Assembly (NCBI GenBank): GCA_003220795.1
Contig: QHTK01000070.1
Coordinates: forward strand, 1 to 37,243
DNA length: 37,243 nt
Source: Gemmatimonadota bacterium
GTDB lineage: Bacteria; Gemmatimonadota; Gemmatimonadetes; Gemmatimonadales; GWC2-71-9
Reading direction: 5' to 3'
Shown here: positions 8,494-17,241 of the stretch, piece after piece
How the letters are laid out: each line of letters begins with the position of its first letter
How positions within the stretch are numbered: the first letter of the stretch is position 1
Position numbers and translations under genes: made by a program
The notes under the pieces: generated by a model
What the model saw: the letters and a program-made list of their open reading frames with translations, nothing else
Databases searched by the model: none
Told to the model about the DNA's origin: nothing

Positions 8494-9798
8494 TCACTTG
8501 CCCGAGACCGCGGCATAGACGAGGCGCTGAAACCTGGCGTCGAGCGACCACATCTCCGTCACCGGCAGGTACTGCGTCCACACCATCGCGATGAGATCGG
8601 TCCTGGGATCGATCCAGAAGAAGGTCGTCCCGTACCCCGCCCAGCGGAACGTGCCCGGCGACCCCGCCACGTCGGTGCCCGAATCCACGCGTACGGCGCC
8701 GCCGTAGCCGAACCCCGAGCGTCCGGGCGGCCAGTCGGGAGCGATGGTGATCGGCGTCAGGCCGGCGGGCAGGTGATTCCGCATCATGAGCGCCACCGTC
8801 TCGCGCTTCAGGACGCGGTGCCCCTCCAGCTCGCCGCCGTTCAGAAGCATCTGCGCGAACCGCAGGTAGTCTCCCACCGTCGACAACAGCCCACCACCGC
8901 CGGACAAGAGCCGGCCGTCCGGGGTATACTCGGTCCAGAGCAACGGCGCCATCGCGTGCAGCTTGCCATCGGGGCCTCGCGAGTACGCCGGCATGATGTG
9001 CCCGTCCATGGCGGGCGTCGCGTGGAAGGCGGTCATGCGCATGCCGAGGGGCCGAAAGAACGCTCTGTCCAGGTAGCGATCGAGCGTCGTGCCCGACACG
9101 ACTTCGACGACGCGACCGAGGACGTCGATGGCGTAGCTGTAATTCCACCTGGAGCCGGGTGAGAACACGAGCGGCAGGCGGGCCAGGGTGTCGGCGAGCT
9201 CGGCGTTGGTCCAGCGCGGGTTGTAGAGGTTCGCGCGCCGATAGATCGTGTCCACCGGCGTCTCTGCGAATGCGCCGTAGGTGAGGCCGGCTGTATGGGT
9301 GAGCAAGTCCGCTATCGTCACCGGCCGCTCGGGCGCGCGCAGATCTGGGCTCGCGGCGCTGCCGCCGGCGTACACTTTGACGCCGGCGAAGGCGGGGATG
9401 TACGTGGAGACCGGGTCGTCGAGACGGAGCTTGCCTTGCTCGTACAGCTGCATGACGGCCGCGCTGGTGATCGGCTTGGTCATGGAGAAGATGCGGAACA
9501 CGGCGTCGGGGCTCATGGCGCGGTGCTGTGCCGCGTCCATCGGCCCGACGGCGGTGACGTACGCGAGCTTGCCGTGCCGCGCGACGACGGCCAGCAGGCC
9601 GGGTAGCCGGCCGGAGTCCACGTAGCTCTGGAGCGCGGCCGCGATCCGCTCGAGGGCGGCGCCCGAGAGGCCCACGTCGGCCGGGCGGGCGCGCGGGAGG
9701 CCCTGGGCGGGGGCGGCTCGGGCAAGAAGGCAGGCCGCCAGGCATGTGAGGAGAGCGCGTGTGGCGGGACGAGGGGTCGCCGGGTTCGGGAAGCGCAT
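8494..9798 (-). CDS. Exported serine hydrolase of the class C beta-lactamase / family VIII esterase type
   Basis: 434 residues from ATG 9798, with a signal peptide ending near AAPAQ. The catalytic motifs are SMTK (Ser105 nucleophile, Lys108 base), Y220-S-Y222 in WNYSYAID (general-base Tyr) and a WAGYGTTFFW segment near the C-terminus in the place of the KTG/WGG box. HTAGLTYG and LSGGGGLLSTVGDYLRFAQML are typical of this fold (Pfam Beta-lactamase). The lack of a KTG box favours esterase or peptidase action over true beta-lactamase. The substrate cannot be told from the sequence. Single gene, divergent from the tRNA region. Confidence 0.92.
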   Translation of the reverse strand: MRFPNPATPRPATRALLTCLAACLLARAAPAQGLPRARPADVGLSGAALERIAAALQSYVDSGRLPGLLAVVARHGKLAYVTAVGPMDAAQHRAMSPDAVFRIFSMTKPITSAAVMQLYEQGKLRLDDPVSTYIPAFAGVKVYAGGSAASPDLRAPERPVTIADLLTHTAGLTYGAFAETPVDTIYRRANLYNPRWTNAELADTLARLPLVFSPGSRWNYSYAIDVLGRVVEVVSGTTLDRYLDRAFFRPLGMRMTAFHATPAMDGHIMPAYSRGPDGKLHAMAPLLWTEYTPDGRLLSGGGGLLSTVGDYLRFAQMLLNGGELEGHRVLKRETVALMMRNHLPAGLTPITIAPDWPPGRSGFGYGGAVRVDSGTDVAGSPGTFRWAGYGTTFFWIDPRTDLIAMVWTQYLPVTEMWSLDARFQRLVYAAVSGK

Positions 9799-9907
9799 GC
9801 GGGCGTTGAGCCTCGGATGAGAGGGCGGGGCTTAAGGTGCCTGCGGGGGCGACGAGCGCAAGCCGGTCCTCACCCGCCGCGCGCGCGTTTGCGTTCCGGT
9901 TTGCGGT

Positions 9908-9935
9908 GGCGTCACGCAGGAGCGTGACGCCTTTT
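9908..9935 (+). terminator. Strong rho-independent terminator just upstream of tRNA-Leu
   Basis: A perfect 10-bp stem (GGCGTCACGC / GCGTGACGCC, 9908-9917 and 9922-9931) with an AGGA loop, followed by TTTT (9932-9935), reads as a terminator on the plus strand. The only gene upstream (9798 and lower) reads the other way. So it would stop antisense or read-through transcription from the left. The rest of 9799-9907 holds no gene I can support. Confidence 0.75.
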
Positions 9936-9962
9936 GCTCGACGTCCTGGCGCGACGTATTAT
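9934..9962 (+). promoter_or_regulatory. Promoter of tRNA-Leu
   Basis: TTGCTC (9934-9939), a 17-bp spacer and TATTAT (9957-9962) form a good sigma-70-type promoter whose start point would fall a few bases to 20 bases before the tRNA. The -35 box shares its first two bases with the T-run of the terminator. Confidence 0.7.
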
Positions 9963-9984
9963 GCTTGGCGTATTTGGTATTGCA

Positions 9985-10066
9985 GCGACCGTGGCGGAAC
10001 TGGTAGACGCGCAGGACTTAGGATCCTGTGGGGCAACCCGTGGGGGTTCGAGTCCCTCCGGTCGCA
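9985..10066 (+). tRNA. tRNA-Leu (anticodon UAG)
   Basis: 82-nt class II tRNA. The acceptor stem GCGACCG / CGGTCGC pairs perfectly (9985-9991 with 10059-10065), with discriminator A at 10066. The anticodon stem CAGGA/TCCTG encloses CTTAGGA, giving anticodon TAG at 10019-10021. A long variable arm (TGGGGCAACCCGT) and a T-arm with TTCGAGT complete it. CCA is not encoded. It reads CUA and related Leu codons. The next protein gene starts only 17 nt downstream with no terminator between, so processing from a shared transcript is likely. Confidence 0.97.
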
Positions 10067-10082
10067 TCCCAAGAGCATTCGC

Positions 10083-10814
10083 ATGGCGACTCTCAACGCG
10101 CGGCACCCCTTCGGCGCCTGCCTGCTGGGCGCAACGCTCGTGGCCTGCCACGCCCGCGTGAGCGAGGACGAGTTCCGCGCGACGCGCGTGCCGGTCGCCC
10201 GCCTCGACTCCGTGCTCCGGGCGGCCGACAGCGTGCGCCTCCCGCTCGCCGACGCCCGCCTGCTGCTGGAAGTGGCCCCGGACATCGGCCTGGCCTCGAT
10301 GCCGCCGCACGACACGATGACCATCGCGGAGATCCTGTCCTGGGCCAGGGCCGAGCACGCGCGCAAACAGCGTGCGGCCGCGGAGACGACCGCCGCCGCC
10401 GCCGCGCGCCGCCGGGAGATCCAGCAGCAGCTCGACTCCCTGGTCGCCGTCATGGTGGTCGACAAGAGCTTCCTGCCGAAGAACCCGGACCTGGAGCGCT
10501 ACCAGGACTTCATCTCCCTGACGTTCGCGTACAAGAACCAGGGGACGAAGAGCATCCAGGCGTTCCAGGGTGACGTGAGTTTCCTCGATGCGACGGGCGA
10601 CACCATCTACAGCGCGCATCTCAAGGTGGACGGCCCCATCGCCCCGGGCAAGACCCGCCGGGAGCCGGGACGGATCATCCGGTACGACCCGTTCCGCCCC
10701 GGACACCAGCGCCTGCGCAGCACGCCGCTCGACAAACTGAAGGTGGTGTGGCAGCCGAGCGATGCGGTCTTCGCCGACGGCAGCCGGCTCACTCTTGCAG
10801 GCTCAGAACCCTAG
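10083..10814 (+). CDS. Predicted lipoprotein with a coiled-coil segment, unknown function
   Basis: 243 residues from ATG 10083. The N-terminus ends in a lipobox-like LVAC (Cys22), so export and lipid anchoring are likely. A helical, Ala/Arg/Gln-rich stretch (about 100-130) is probably coiled coil. The C-terminal half (FISLTFAYKNQGTKSIQAFQGDVSFLDATGD) looks like an immunoglobulin-type beta sandwich of the kind found in envelope proteins that describe 'intrinsic' strands of uncharacterised families. No catalytic motif is seen. It directly follows the tRNA and precedes the M20 hydrolase gene by 18 bp. Confidence 0.75.
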   Translation: MATLNARHPFGACLLGATLVACHARVSEDEFRATRVPVARLDSVLRAADSVRLPLADARLLLEVAPDIGLASMPPHDTMTIAEILSWARAEHARKQRAAAETTAAAAARRREIQQQLDSLVAVMVVDKSFLPKNPDLERYQDFISLTFAYKNQGTKSIQAFQGDVSFLDATGDTIYSAHLKVDGPIAPGKTRREPGRIIRYDPFRPGHQRLRSTPLDKLKVVWQPSDAVFADGSRLTLAGSEP

Positions 10815-10832
10815 CCATCAGCGAGGCTCGTC

Positions 10833-12281
10833 ATGCGCTCCGCGCTGCCGTTCGCCGCCCTCGTGCTGTACACCCTCACCCGCGCCGGAGCCGCCGCCGC
10901 GCAGGAGACGCCCACCGAGCGCACCGCCGCCGCCGACGTGATTCGCCGTGTGAACGACCTGGAGCGCTCGCTCGCCTTGCCCCAGCTCGTCGCGCGGCTC
11001 ACGGGTAAGGATCCCCGCCGCGACGCCGTCGTCGCGCGCGCCCGTGAGCTGATGGAGCGGGAGCTGCTCGCGGTGGCCGACGACATCACGCGGCATCCGG
11101 AGGTGGGCCACAAGGAAGAGCGCTCGGTGAAGATCCTCACCGAGTATCTCAAGGCCCACGACTTCGCCGTCGAGATGGGCGTGGCCGGCCTGGCGACCGC
11201 CTTCGTGGCCCGGTACAAGAACGGCACACCGGGCCCCAACCTGGGCGTCATCCTCGAGTACGACGCGCTGCGCGGCACCAGCCGCGACTTCCACGGCGAC
11301 CAGCACAGCGCGCAGGGACCGGTCGGGATGGCCGCCGCCATCGCCGTCGCGGAATTCCTCACGCGATCCAAGACGCCCGGCACGGTGACGGTGTACGGCA
11401 CCCCCGCTGAGGAGCTGGCCTCGCCGGCGGCGAAGACCGTCATGTACACGGCCGGCGTTTTCAAGGGCGCCGACGTGATGGTGCGCTCGCACTCCTCCAC
11501 CGCGACGCAAACACCCGCGCCGGGCTTCGGCAGCTGCTGCATGAACATCGACGTGGTGCATTACACGTTCTCGGGCGCCCCGGCGCACCAGCTCCAGGCG
11601 TGGGACGGGCGCGATGCGCTGATGGGCGTGATCGAGCTGTTCAACCATATCGACGGCCTGCGCAAGACGCTGCGGCCGGAGACCAAGATTCAGGGGATCA
11701 TCACGGAAGGCGGCAGGGCCCCGAACGTGGTCCCCGATCGCGCCGCCGCCGAGTTCTGGATCCGTTACCCGGACCCGATCTATCTCGCGCAGGTACTCGA
11801 TCGCGTGAACGATGCGGCCCGCGGGGCGGCCCTCGCCACCGGAACCAAGGTCCACATCGACGTCGACTCGTCGTCTCGCAACGGCATCTCGGTCGCGGCA
11901 CTCAACGACGTGGCGTTTGCCTATCTGCAACAGCTCGGTGCCACCAAGGTCGAGCCGGAGCCCGGGCGCCCCCTGCCCTACGAAGAGACGGGGACGGTCG
12001 CGACCCAGATTCCCGGCGTCGGCGTCACCGTTCATTCGTCGAACGGCGGCTACCACACGTTCGAGATGGAAGCGGACGCGCTCGGCGAGGTGGGCCATCA
12101 CGGCTTCCTGCTCGACGCCCAGGCCATGGCCGCGCTGCTCTACCACTACGCGAGCGACGCCCCGTACCGCGCCGTCGTGCGGCGGGAATTCGAGGGGTTG
12201 CAGGGGCTGTACGCCGACTATCTCGCCGCGCTCCGCGGCGCATACCCCCTCCCCAAGGTGCTGGACCCGACCGGCAACTGA
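10833..12281 (+). CDS. Exported M20-family amidohydrolase (AbgB-like)
   Basis: 482 residues from ATG 10833, with GAGG 6 nt upstream and a signal peptide ending near AAAAQ. M20-type features are HPEVGHKEERS near the start of the catalytic domain, GVILEYDALRG, HGDQHSAQGPVGMAAA (metal-site region), GTPAEELASPAAK with the catalytic Glu-Glu, and the dimerisation-domain string FSGAPAHQLQAWDGRDAL. This is the AbgB (p-aminobenzoyl-glutamate hydrolase) branch of M20D amidohydrolases. The natural substrate is unknown; export suggests an amide or peptide taken from outside. Its TGA directly abuts the ATG of the next gene. Confidence 0.9.
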   Translation: MRSALPFAALVLYTLTRAGAAAAQETPTERTAAADVIRRVNDLERSLALPQLVARLTGKDPRRDAVVARARELMERELLAVADDITRHPEVGHKEERSVKILTEYLKAHDFAVEMGVAGLATAFVARYKNGTPGPNLGVILEYDALRGTSRDFHGDQHSAQGPVGMAAAIAVAEFLTRSKTPGTVTVYGTPAEELASPAAKTVMYTAGVFKGADVMVRSHSSTATQTPAPGFGSCCMNIDVVHYTFSGAPAHQLQAWDGRDALMGVIELFNHIDGLRKTLRPETKIQGIITEGGRAPNVVPDRAAAEFWIRYPDPIYLAQVLDRVNDAARGAALATGTKVHIDVDSSSRNGISVAALNDVAFAYLQQLGATKVEPEPGRPLPYEETGTVATQIPGVGVTVHSSNGGYHTFEMEADALGEVGHHGFLLDAQAMAALLYHYASDAPYRAVVRREFEGLQGLYADYLAALRGAYPLPKVLDPTGN

Positions 12282-12800
12282 ATGACCGCCTCGTGGCACA
12301 CGCTGCTCGACGTGGCCATCCGCACGTCTGTCATCTACCTCGCCCTGCTCGTCGGCCTGCGGGTCACGGGCAAGCGGCAGCTCGGGCAGATGTCCACGTT
12401 CGACTTTGTGCTGCTCCTCATCATCGCGAACGCGGTCCAGAACGCCATGGTGGGGCCGGACACGAGCCTCGCCGGCGGCCTGGTCGCGGCCGCGGTGCTG
12501 CTCGCGTGGCATCAGGGGATCGATCGCCTGCGCCGCTCGAGTCGCCACCTCGGCCGCCTGCTCGGCGGCAGCGCGGATCTGCTCGTGTACCACGGCCGAG
12601 TGCTGCACCAGCACCTCGCGCGGGAGAACCTCACAGTCGACGAGCTGCGCCAGGCGTTGCGCGAGCACGGGGTCGCCTCGCTCGACGTCGTCCACATGGC
12701 GGTGCTCGAGCCGGACGGGGCGATCAGCGTGATCCGGAGCGACGAGATCGAGCCGGGCAGACCGCATCACCGCATCAAGGCAGTGCGCAGGACGCAGTAA
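12282..12800 (+). CDS. YetF/DUF421 family membrane protein
   Basis: 172 residues. The N-terminal half has three hydrophobic helices, with the family signature RVTGKRQLGQMSTFDFVLLLIIAN between the first and second. The cytoplasmic C-terminal domain shows YHGRVLHQHLARENLTVDELRQALREHG and VLEPDGAISVI, as in YetF. The ATG follows the M20 stop with no gap, so translation is coupled. Members are widespread in spore formers and others, mostly without a known function. It is a little short, with a reduced C-terminus. Confidence 0.9.
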   Translation: MTASWHTLLDVAIRTSVIYLALLVGLRVTGKRQLGQMSTFDFVLLLIIANAVQNAMVGPDTSLAGGLVAAAVLLAWHQGIDRLRRSSRHLGRLLGGSADLLVYHGRVLHQHLARENLTVDELRQALREHGVASLDVVHMAVLEPDGAISVIRSDEIEPGRPHHRIKAVRRTQ

Positions 12801-12803
12801 GGA

Positions 12804-12817
12804 GCGGGGCGCCCCGC
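12804..12817. repeat. Perfect 14-bp palindrome upstream of tig
   Basis: GCGGGGC followed by GCCCCGC. It sits between the YetF stop and tig. There is no T-run after it, so it is not a standard terminator; it could be an operator or an mRNA hairpin. Confidence 0.4.
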
Positions 12818-12848
12818 GTACCCTCCCCCCTATTAGATTTGTGTTGAC

Positions 12849-14096
12849 ATGCCCGTCATCCTGATCAAGAAGACCGCCGAAGAGCCGGGGGCCGCCTCGC
12901 TCGCGGTGACCGTGCCCGTGGAGCAGGTGCAGCAGGCCGAAGACCGCGCCACCAGCGCCTACCAGCGCCGCGCCCGGCTGCCGGGCTTCCGGAAGGGCAA
13001 GGCCCCGGCGGCGATCGTAAAGAAGCACTTCGCCGATGACATCCGGCAGGAGGCGCTGCAGGAACTGATCCGCGAGAGCTGGAAGGTCGCGGTCGAGCAG
13101 GAGTCCCTGAAGCCGATCGCCGACCCCCACGTCCACAATCTCAAGTGGGACGTCGGTACGCCGGTCACGTTCGAGTTTCACGTCGAGGTAAAGCCCGATA
13201 TCCAGCTGGGCCGGCTGGGCAACTTCCAGTTGAAACGCACCGTGCGCCGCGTGACCGACGAGCAGGTCGCCGCCCAGCTGAATGAGGTGCGGGAGCAGAA
13301 AGCGCCGTGGACGCCCGTCGCGGGTGAGAAGCCGAAACTCAAGGACCTGGTGCACGTCACCATCGCGGCGCGCGAGGGTGCGCAGCTGAAGGACCCGCAG
13401 CCCTACCAGCTGGTGCTGGGCGAGGGCCGGGCGATTCCGGAGGTCGAGCAGCAGATCCTGGGGATGCTCCCTGGGGAGACGGTCGACGCGATCGTGCGAT
13501 TCCCCGACGACTTCCCCGAAGAGGCGAAGCGCGGCCAGACGCGCGAGATCCGGCTCACGCTGCACGAAGTGAAGCGCCAGCACCTCCCCGAGCTGGACGA
13601 CGCCTTCGCGCGCGAGGTCGGGGACTTCGATTCGCTCGACGCCCTGAAGCACGCGATCCGCGAGGATCTCGAGCGGGACGCCGAGCGCGAGGCGGACGCC
13701 AAGGTGCGGGCCGACCTGATCGAGCAGATTGTGGCGGCGAACCGCGTGGTCGCTCCCAAGCCCCTGGTGGAGCGCGCGTTGTGGGTGTTCGCCCAGGCGT
13801 ACGGGATCCCGGAAGACCGCATGAGCCAGTTCGCCGCGGAGTTCCGCCCAGTGGCCGAGGCGCAGGTGCGCCGCGACCTGGTGCTCGATTACGTTGTGGA
13901 GCAGCAGGGGCTGCAGGCGACCGAGGCGGAGCTCGACCGCCGGATCCAGGAGCTGGCCGAGCGGCGCGGCATGCCGGCGGAGCAGCTGTACGCGTCGCTC
14001 GAGAAGGCGAAGCGGCTCCGTGACGTCGAGCGGAGCATCACCGAGGAGAAGGTGTTCGCGTTTCTCCTGTCGCAATCCACCGTGGAGCATGTGTGA
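12849..14096 (+). CDS. tig: Trigger factor, ribosome-associated chaperone and prolyl isomerase
   Basis: 415 residues (E. coli Tig has 432). It binds the ribosome exit tunnel and shields new chains. The ribosome-docking signature PGFRKGKAP is at 45-53. A PPIase (FKBP-like) domain with [11 protein letters not shown] and [19 protein letters not shown] follows, then a long helical C-terminal chaperone domain. The ATG has no Shine-Dalgarno; a TAGATT box lies 9 nt upstream (12834-12839), hinting at a very short leader. The final TGA overlaps the GTG of clpP (GTGA). The tig-clpP-clpX order is widely conserved. Confidence 0.97.
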   Translation: MPVILIKKTAEEPGAASLAVTVPVEQVQQAEDRATSAYQRRARLPGFRKGKAPAAIVKKHFADDIRQEALQELIRESWKVAVEQESLKPIADPHVHNLKWDVGTPVTFEFHVEVKPDIQLGRLGNFQLKRTVRRVTDEQVAAQLNEVREQKAPWTPVAGEKPKLKDLVHVTIAAREGAQLKDPQPYQLVLGEGRAIPEVEQQILGMLPGETVDAIVRFPDDFPEEAKRGQTREIRLTLHEVKRQHLPELDDAFAREVGDFDSLDALKHAIREDLERDAEREADAKVRADLIEQIVAANRVVAPKPLVERALWVFAQAYGIPEDRMSQFAAEFRPVAEAQVRRDLVLDYVVEQQGLQATEAELDRRIQELAERRGMPAEQLYASLEKAKRLRDVERSITEEKVFAFLLSQSTVEHV

Positions 14097-14716
14097 AGAC
14101 GACGAGCCAGATTTATCCGCCCTACATCATCGAGCGGTCGAGCCGCGGCGAGCGGACCTACGACATCTTCAGCCGCCTGCTGATGGACCGCATCGTGTTC
14201 CTGGGCACGCAGATCAACGACGAGGTTTCCAACATCATCATCGCCCAGCTCCTGTTCCTGGACGCGGACAACCCGGAGCGCGACATCTACCTCTACGTCA
14301 ACTCCCCGGGCGGGCTGGTGTCGAGCGGCATGGCGATCTACGACACGATGCAATTCCTGCGGGCCCCCGTGAACACGATCTGCATGGGCATGGCGGCGTC
14401 GATGGGCTCGTTCCTGCTGGCCGCCGGCCGCAAGGGGAAGCGCTCCGCGCTGCCGCACGCCCGCATCATGATGCACCAGCCCTCGGGCGGCACGCAGGGC
14501 ACCGCGGCGGACATCGAGATCCAGGCCCGCGAGATCCTCTACCTGCGCGGCAAGCTCAACGAGCTGTACGGCAAGCACACGGGCAAGACCGCCGAGCAGA
14601 TCGAAAAGGACATGGACCGGGACCGCTTCATGTCCGCCGACGAGGCCAAGGATTACGGGCTAATCGACCACGTCATCGCCAACTTGCAGGACATGGGCGA
14701 CGGCAAGAAGAAATGA
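14093..14716 (+). CDS. clpP: ATP-dependent Clp protease proteolytic subunit
   Basis: 207 residues from GTG 14093. A serine protease that forms the 14-mer chamber fed by ClpX. The triad is complete: Ser103 (GMAASMGSF), His128 (IMMHQPSGG) and Asp177 (MDRDRF), with the usual 25- and 49-residue spacing. [16 protein letters not shown] forms the oxyanion region. The N-terminus ([17 protein letters not shown]) is the usual axial-gate sequence with no long propeptide. Coupled to tig by a 4-bp overlap; clpX follows after 41 bp. Confidence 0.98.
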   Translation: MKTTSQIYPPYIIERSSRGERTYDIFSRLLMDRIVFLGTQINDEVSNIIIAQLLFLDADNPERDIYLYVNSPGGLVSSGMAIYDTMQFLRAPVNTICMGMAASMGSFLLAAGRKGKRSALPHARIMMHQPSGGTQGTAADIEIQAREILYLRGKLNELYGKHTGKTAEQIEKDMDRDRFMSADEAKDYGLIDHVIANLQDMGDGKKK

Positions 14717-14720
14717 CGGC

Positions 14721-14749
14721 TTGCGCGCCCGGCCCCACCTTCCCATACT
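14721..14749 (+). promoter_or_regulatory. Candidate promoter directly before clpX
   Basis: TTGCGC (14721-14726), a 17-bp spacer and CATACT (14744-14749) lie so close that the start point would fall at or within two bases of the clpX ATG, giving a leaderless or nearly leaderless mRNA. An AGGG is only 4 nt from the ATG, too close to be a good ribosome site. Confidence 0.4.
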
Positions 14750-14757
14750 AGGGACCC

Positions 14758-16008
14758 ATGTCGCACGACAAGCACCTCCGCTGCTCCTTCTGCGGCAAGT
14801 CGAAGGACTCGGTCCGGAAGTTCATCTCGGGACCGTCGGTCTACATTTGCAATGAGTGCATCGCCCTGTGTAACGAGATCCTGGCAGAGGACGAGGAGCG
14901 GGAAGTCTCCGAAGCGATCACCCAGGTCCCCACCCCGGCCGAGATCAAGGAGGTGCTGGACCAGTACGTGATCGGCCAGGAGAAGGCCAAGAAGACGCTC
15001 GCCGTCGCCGTCTACAACCACTACAAGCGCATCAACTCGCACGGCGCCCGCGACAACGAGGTCGAGCTCGACAAGAGCAACATCCTGCTGATCGGTCCGA
15101 CCGGCGTGGGCAAGACGCTGCTGGCCCAGACGCTGGCGCGCATCCTCGACGTCCCCTTCACGATCGCCGACGCGACCACGCTCACCGAAGCGGGCTACGT
15201 CGGCGAAGACGTGGAGAACATCCTGGTGCGGCTGCTGCAGGCCGCCGATTTCAACGTCACCGAGGCCGAGCGCGGGATCGTCTACATCGACGAGATCGAC
15301 AAGATCGCCCGCAAGTCCGAGAACCCGAGCATCACACGCGACGTCTCCGGCGAAGGCGTGCAGCAGGCGCTGCTGAAGATTCTCGAAGGCACGGTCGCGA
15401 GCGTGCCCCCCCAGGGCGGTCGCAAGCACCCGCAGCAGGAGTACATCCAGGTCAACACGAAGGACATTCTGTTCGTGTGCGGCGGCGCATTCGACGGCCT
15501 GGAGAAGATCATCGAGTCGCGCACCGGCCGGCGGCAGATCGGGTTCAGCAAGGAAGAGATCGCCCGCGGCACGCCCGAGAAGGTGATCAAGAACCCCTTC
15601 CTGGACGTGGAGCCCGACGACCTGCTGCGCTACGGGCTCATCCCCGAGCTGGTGGGCCGGCTGCCCGTGGCCGTGCCGCTGGACGCGCTCGATGAAGACG
15701 CCTTGACGCGTATCCTGATCGAGCCCAAGAACGCGCTCTCCAAGCAGTACCAGAAGCTGTTCGAGCTCGAGGACGTGCGGCTCACCATCGAGAAAGACGC
15801 CCTGAAGGCCATCGCCCAGAAGGCGATCAAGCGGGGCACGGGCGCCCGCGGTCTGCGCGCCATTCTCGAGGAGATGATGACCGACATCATGTTCGAGCTT
15901 CCCAGCCGGGACGACGTGCGCGAGGTGGCCATCACTGCCGAATGCGTGACCGAGGGCCGGGCCCCGCTGCTCGTGACCGAGCGCGTCCGCCAGAAGAAAG
16001 AAGCCTGA
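14758..16008 (+). CDS. clpX: ATP-dependent Clp protease ATP-binding subunit ClpX
   Basis: 416 residues. An AAA+ unfoldase that recognises tagged substrates and threads them into ClpP. The N-terminal zinc domain has Cys9, Cys12, Cys31 and Cys34 (CSFC and CNEC). Walker A GPTGVGKT is at 113-120, the pore loop GYVG at 146-149 and Walker [10 protein letters not shown] at 174-182. The C-terminal lid carries [12 protein letters not shown]. All parts are present and the length is normal. It may be transcribed both from the tig-clpP message and from the promoter in front of it. Confidence 0.98.
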   Translation: MSHDKHLRCSFCGKSKDSVRKFISGPSVYICNECIALCNEILAEDEEREVSEAITQVPTPAEIKEVLDQYVIGQEKAKKTLAVAVYNHYKRINSHGARDNEVELDKSNILLIGPTGVGKTLLAQTLARILDVPFTIADATTLTEAGYVGEDVENILVRLLQAADFNVTEAERGIVYIDEIDKIARKSENPSITRDVSGEGVQQALLKILEGTVASVPPQGGRKHPQQEYIQVNTKDILFVCGGAFDGLEKIIESRTGRRQIGFSKEEIARGTPEKVIKNPFLDVEPDDLLRYGLIPELVGRLPVAVPLDALDEDALTRILIEPKNALSKQYQKLFELEDVRLTIEKDALKAIAQKAIKRGTGARGLRAILEEMMTDIMFELPSRDDVREVAITAECVTEGRAPLLVTERVRQKKEA

Positions 16009-16021
16009 CCCGGGGCGCAGT

Positions 16022-16600
16022 ATGCTGCGCCCCTACTTCGTCGGCTGGTTTCCGTCGGCCGACATCCCGCTCGACCCGCCGCTTCCCGAAATCGCCCTGC
16101 TCGGCCGCTCCAACGTCGGCAAGTCGAGCCTCCTGAACGCCCTGGCCGGCCAGCGGCTCGCCAAGGTCTCCGGCACGCCCGGCAAGACCCGGGCGCTCAC
16201 CGTCTATCACATGGGCGCCTACTACTTCCTCGACCTGCCGGGGTACGGATACGCCAAGGCGGGGCAAGCGCAGCGCCGCGAGTTCGGCACGCTCATCGCC
16301 CGGACGCTCGATCGCGTGCGCCTCGCCGGGGTCCTCTGGCTGCTCGACGTCCGGCGCGACCCAAGCCCCGAGGACCGTGTCATCCAGGACCTGTTCGCCG
16401 CGAAGGGGACCCGCGTCCTTGCCGCGGTCACGAAAGGCGACAAGCTTCCCCGAGGGCCGCGGGCGGGGCGCGAGCGAGAATTGCGCGAGACGCTGCGGCT
16501 CGACTCGGATCAGCTGATCATGACGAGCGCGCGCGCGCGAGAAGGGATTCCGGAGCTGAAAGAGGCAATCGGGGCGCTGGTGGGAGAGGCGTTGGAATGA
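16022..16600 (+). CDS. engB: Ribosome-assembly GTPase EngB/YsxC/YihA
   Basis: 192 residues from ATG 16022. A small TRAFAC GTPase needed for large-subunit assembly. Motifs: G1 GRSNVGKSS (28-36), G2-region TPGKTRAL, G3 DLPGYGYAKA (71-80), G4 TKGDK (137-141) and G5 TSARAREGI. Normal length for the family. It follows clpX by 13 bp. Its TGA overlaps the ATG of the exported protein gene (ATGA). Confidence 0.97.
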   Translation: MLRPYFVGWFPSADIPLDPPLPEIALLGRSNVGKSSLLNALAGQRLAKVSGTPGKTRALTVYHMGAYYFLDLPGYGYAKAGQAQRREFGTLIARTLDRVRLAGVLWLLDVRRDPSPEDRVIQDLFAAKGTRVLAAVTKGDKLPRGPRAGRERELRETLRLDSDQLIMTSARAREGIPELKEAIGALVGEALE

Positions 16601-17232
16601 TGGAAGGTTGGCAGGTGAGACGGTGTGCCTGGACTCGCGCCGCGATGCTCGGCGCCGCGCTCCTTTCCAGCCTGCCAACCTTGCAACGTTCTGCCTCCGC
16701 CCAGGACACCCTCCCCGTCGGCTACGGCACCCTCAAGCGCGACGACATCGTGGTCCGGTTCGCCACCGATCAGCTCGAGATCCAGGTCCTGCCGCTCGCC
16801 GAGCAGGTGATCCGGTTGCTCGCCCCGGATACCTACCGGTCGCTCGCGCAGCTGCTCAAGACCAAAGGGCGCGCCGTCGCGGACGCGGCGCAGCGCGCCG
16901 GCGTCGACCGCCCGACCCTCGTCATGGTGACGTTCTTCGGCCTGCTTCCCCAGGCGCGCTTCAGCCCCGAGGACGTGAACGTCACGAGCCGCGGGCGGTT
17001 GTTCCGCCCGGTCGGGATCGTGCCGCTGTCGCCGCGCTGGAGCTCGTACCAGCTGGACGCACACGAGCAGGCGGTCGCGATCTATCTCTTCGAAGAGGGC
17101 ATCAGCTTTCACGAGGGCATGACGGTCAGCTACCAGGGGCTCTCCAACGACTCGTGGACGGGCGTGCTGCCCACGCTCGATCGCGAGCGGGCACGCGTGA
17201 TGGCGCGGGCGAGCCTCCAGCCGAGGCCGTAG
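16597..17232 (+). CDS. Exported protein of unknown function, upstream partner of the histidine kinase
   Basis: 211 residues from ATG 16597, with GGAGAGG 7 nt upstream; GTG 16615, with GGAAGG 7 nt upstream, is an equal alternative. The N-terminus (AAMLGAALLSSLPTLQRSASAQ) is a signal peptide. The mature part has LPLAEQVIRLLAPDTYRSLAQLL and FEEGISFHEGMTVSYQGLSNDSW; no known domain is recognised. It is in the same reading frame as the kinase gene that follows, separated by one TAG. Its stop overlaps the likely ribosome site of the kinase. It may sense or present a ligand for that kinase, by context only. Confidence 0.75.
   Translation: MMEGWQVRRCAWTRAAMLGAALLSSLPTLQRSASAQDTLPVGYGTLKRDDIVVRFATDQLEIQVLPLAEQVIRLLAPDTYRSLAQLLKTKGRAVADAAQRAGVDRPTLVMVTFFGLLPQARFSPEDVNVTSRGRLFRPVGIVPLSPRWSSYQLDAHEQAVAIYLFEEGISFHEGMTVSYQGLSNDSWTGVLPTLDRERARVMARASLQPRP
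16604..16682. repeat. 12-bp inverted repeat flanking the signal-peptide start
   Basis: AAGGTTGGCAGG (16604-16615) and CCTGCCAACCTT (16671-16682), perfect, about 55 bp apart, at the beginning of the exported protein gene. It resembles the GGAAGGTTGG-type strings found dispersed in some genomes, and the right arm codes for part of the signal peptide (SLPTL). Confidence 0.5.
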
Positions 17233-17241
17233 GGGGCAGCC

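Noticed and set aside
8494..9798. True beta-lactamase (resistance gene)
   Set aside because: SxxK and YxY motifs are shared with esterases and peptidases, and the KTG box is absent.
9837..10814. Longer start for the lipoprotein gene at 9837
   Set aside because: It would run through the terminator, promoter and tRNA-Leu. ATG 10083 gives a clean lipoprotein signal.
12804..12817. Palindrome as a rho-independent terminator
   Set aside because: No T-run on either strand and very little loop; kept only as a palindrome.
10818..14090. 1090-codon minus-strand open frame
   Set aside because: Lies opposite the M20, YetF and trigger-factor genes, all with clear motifs; composition is that of a GC shadow.
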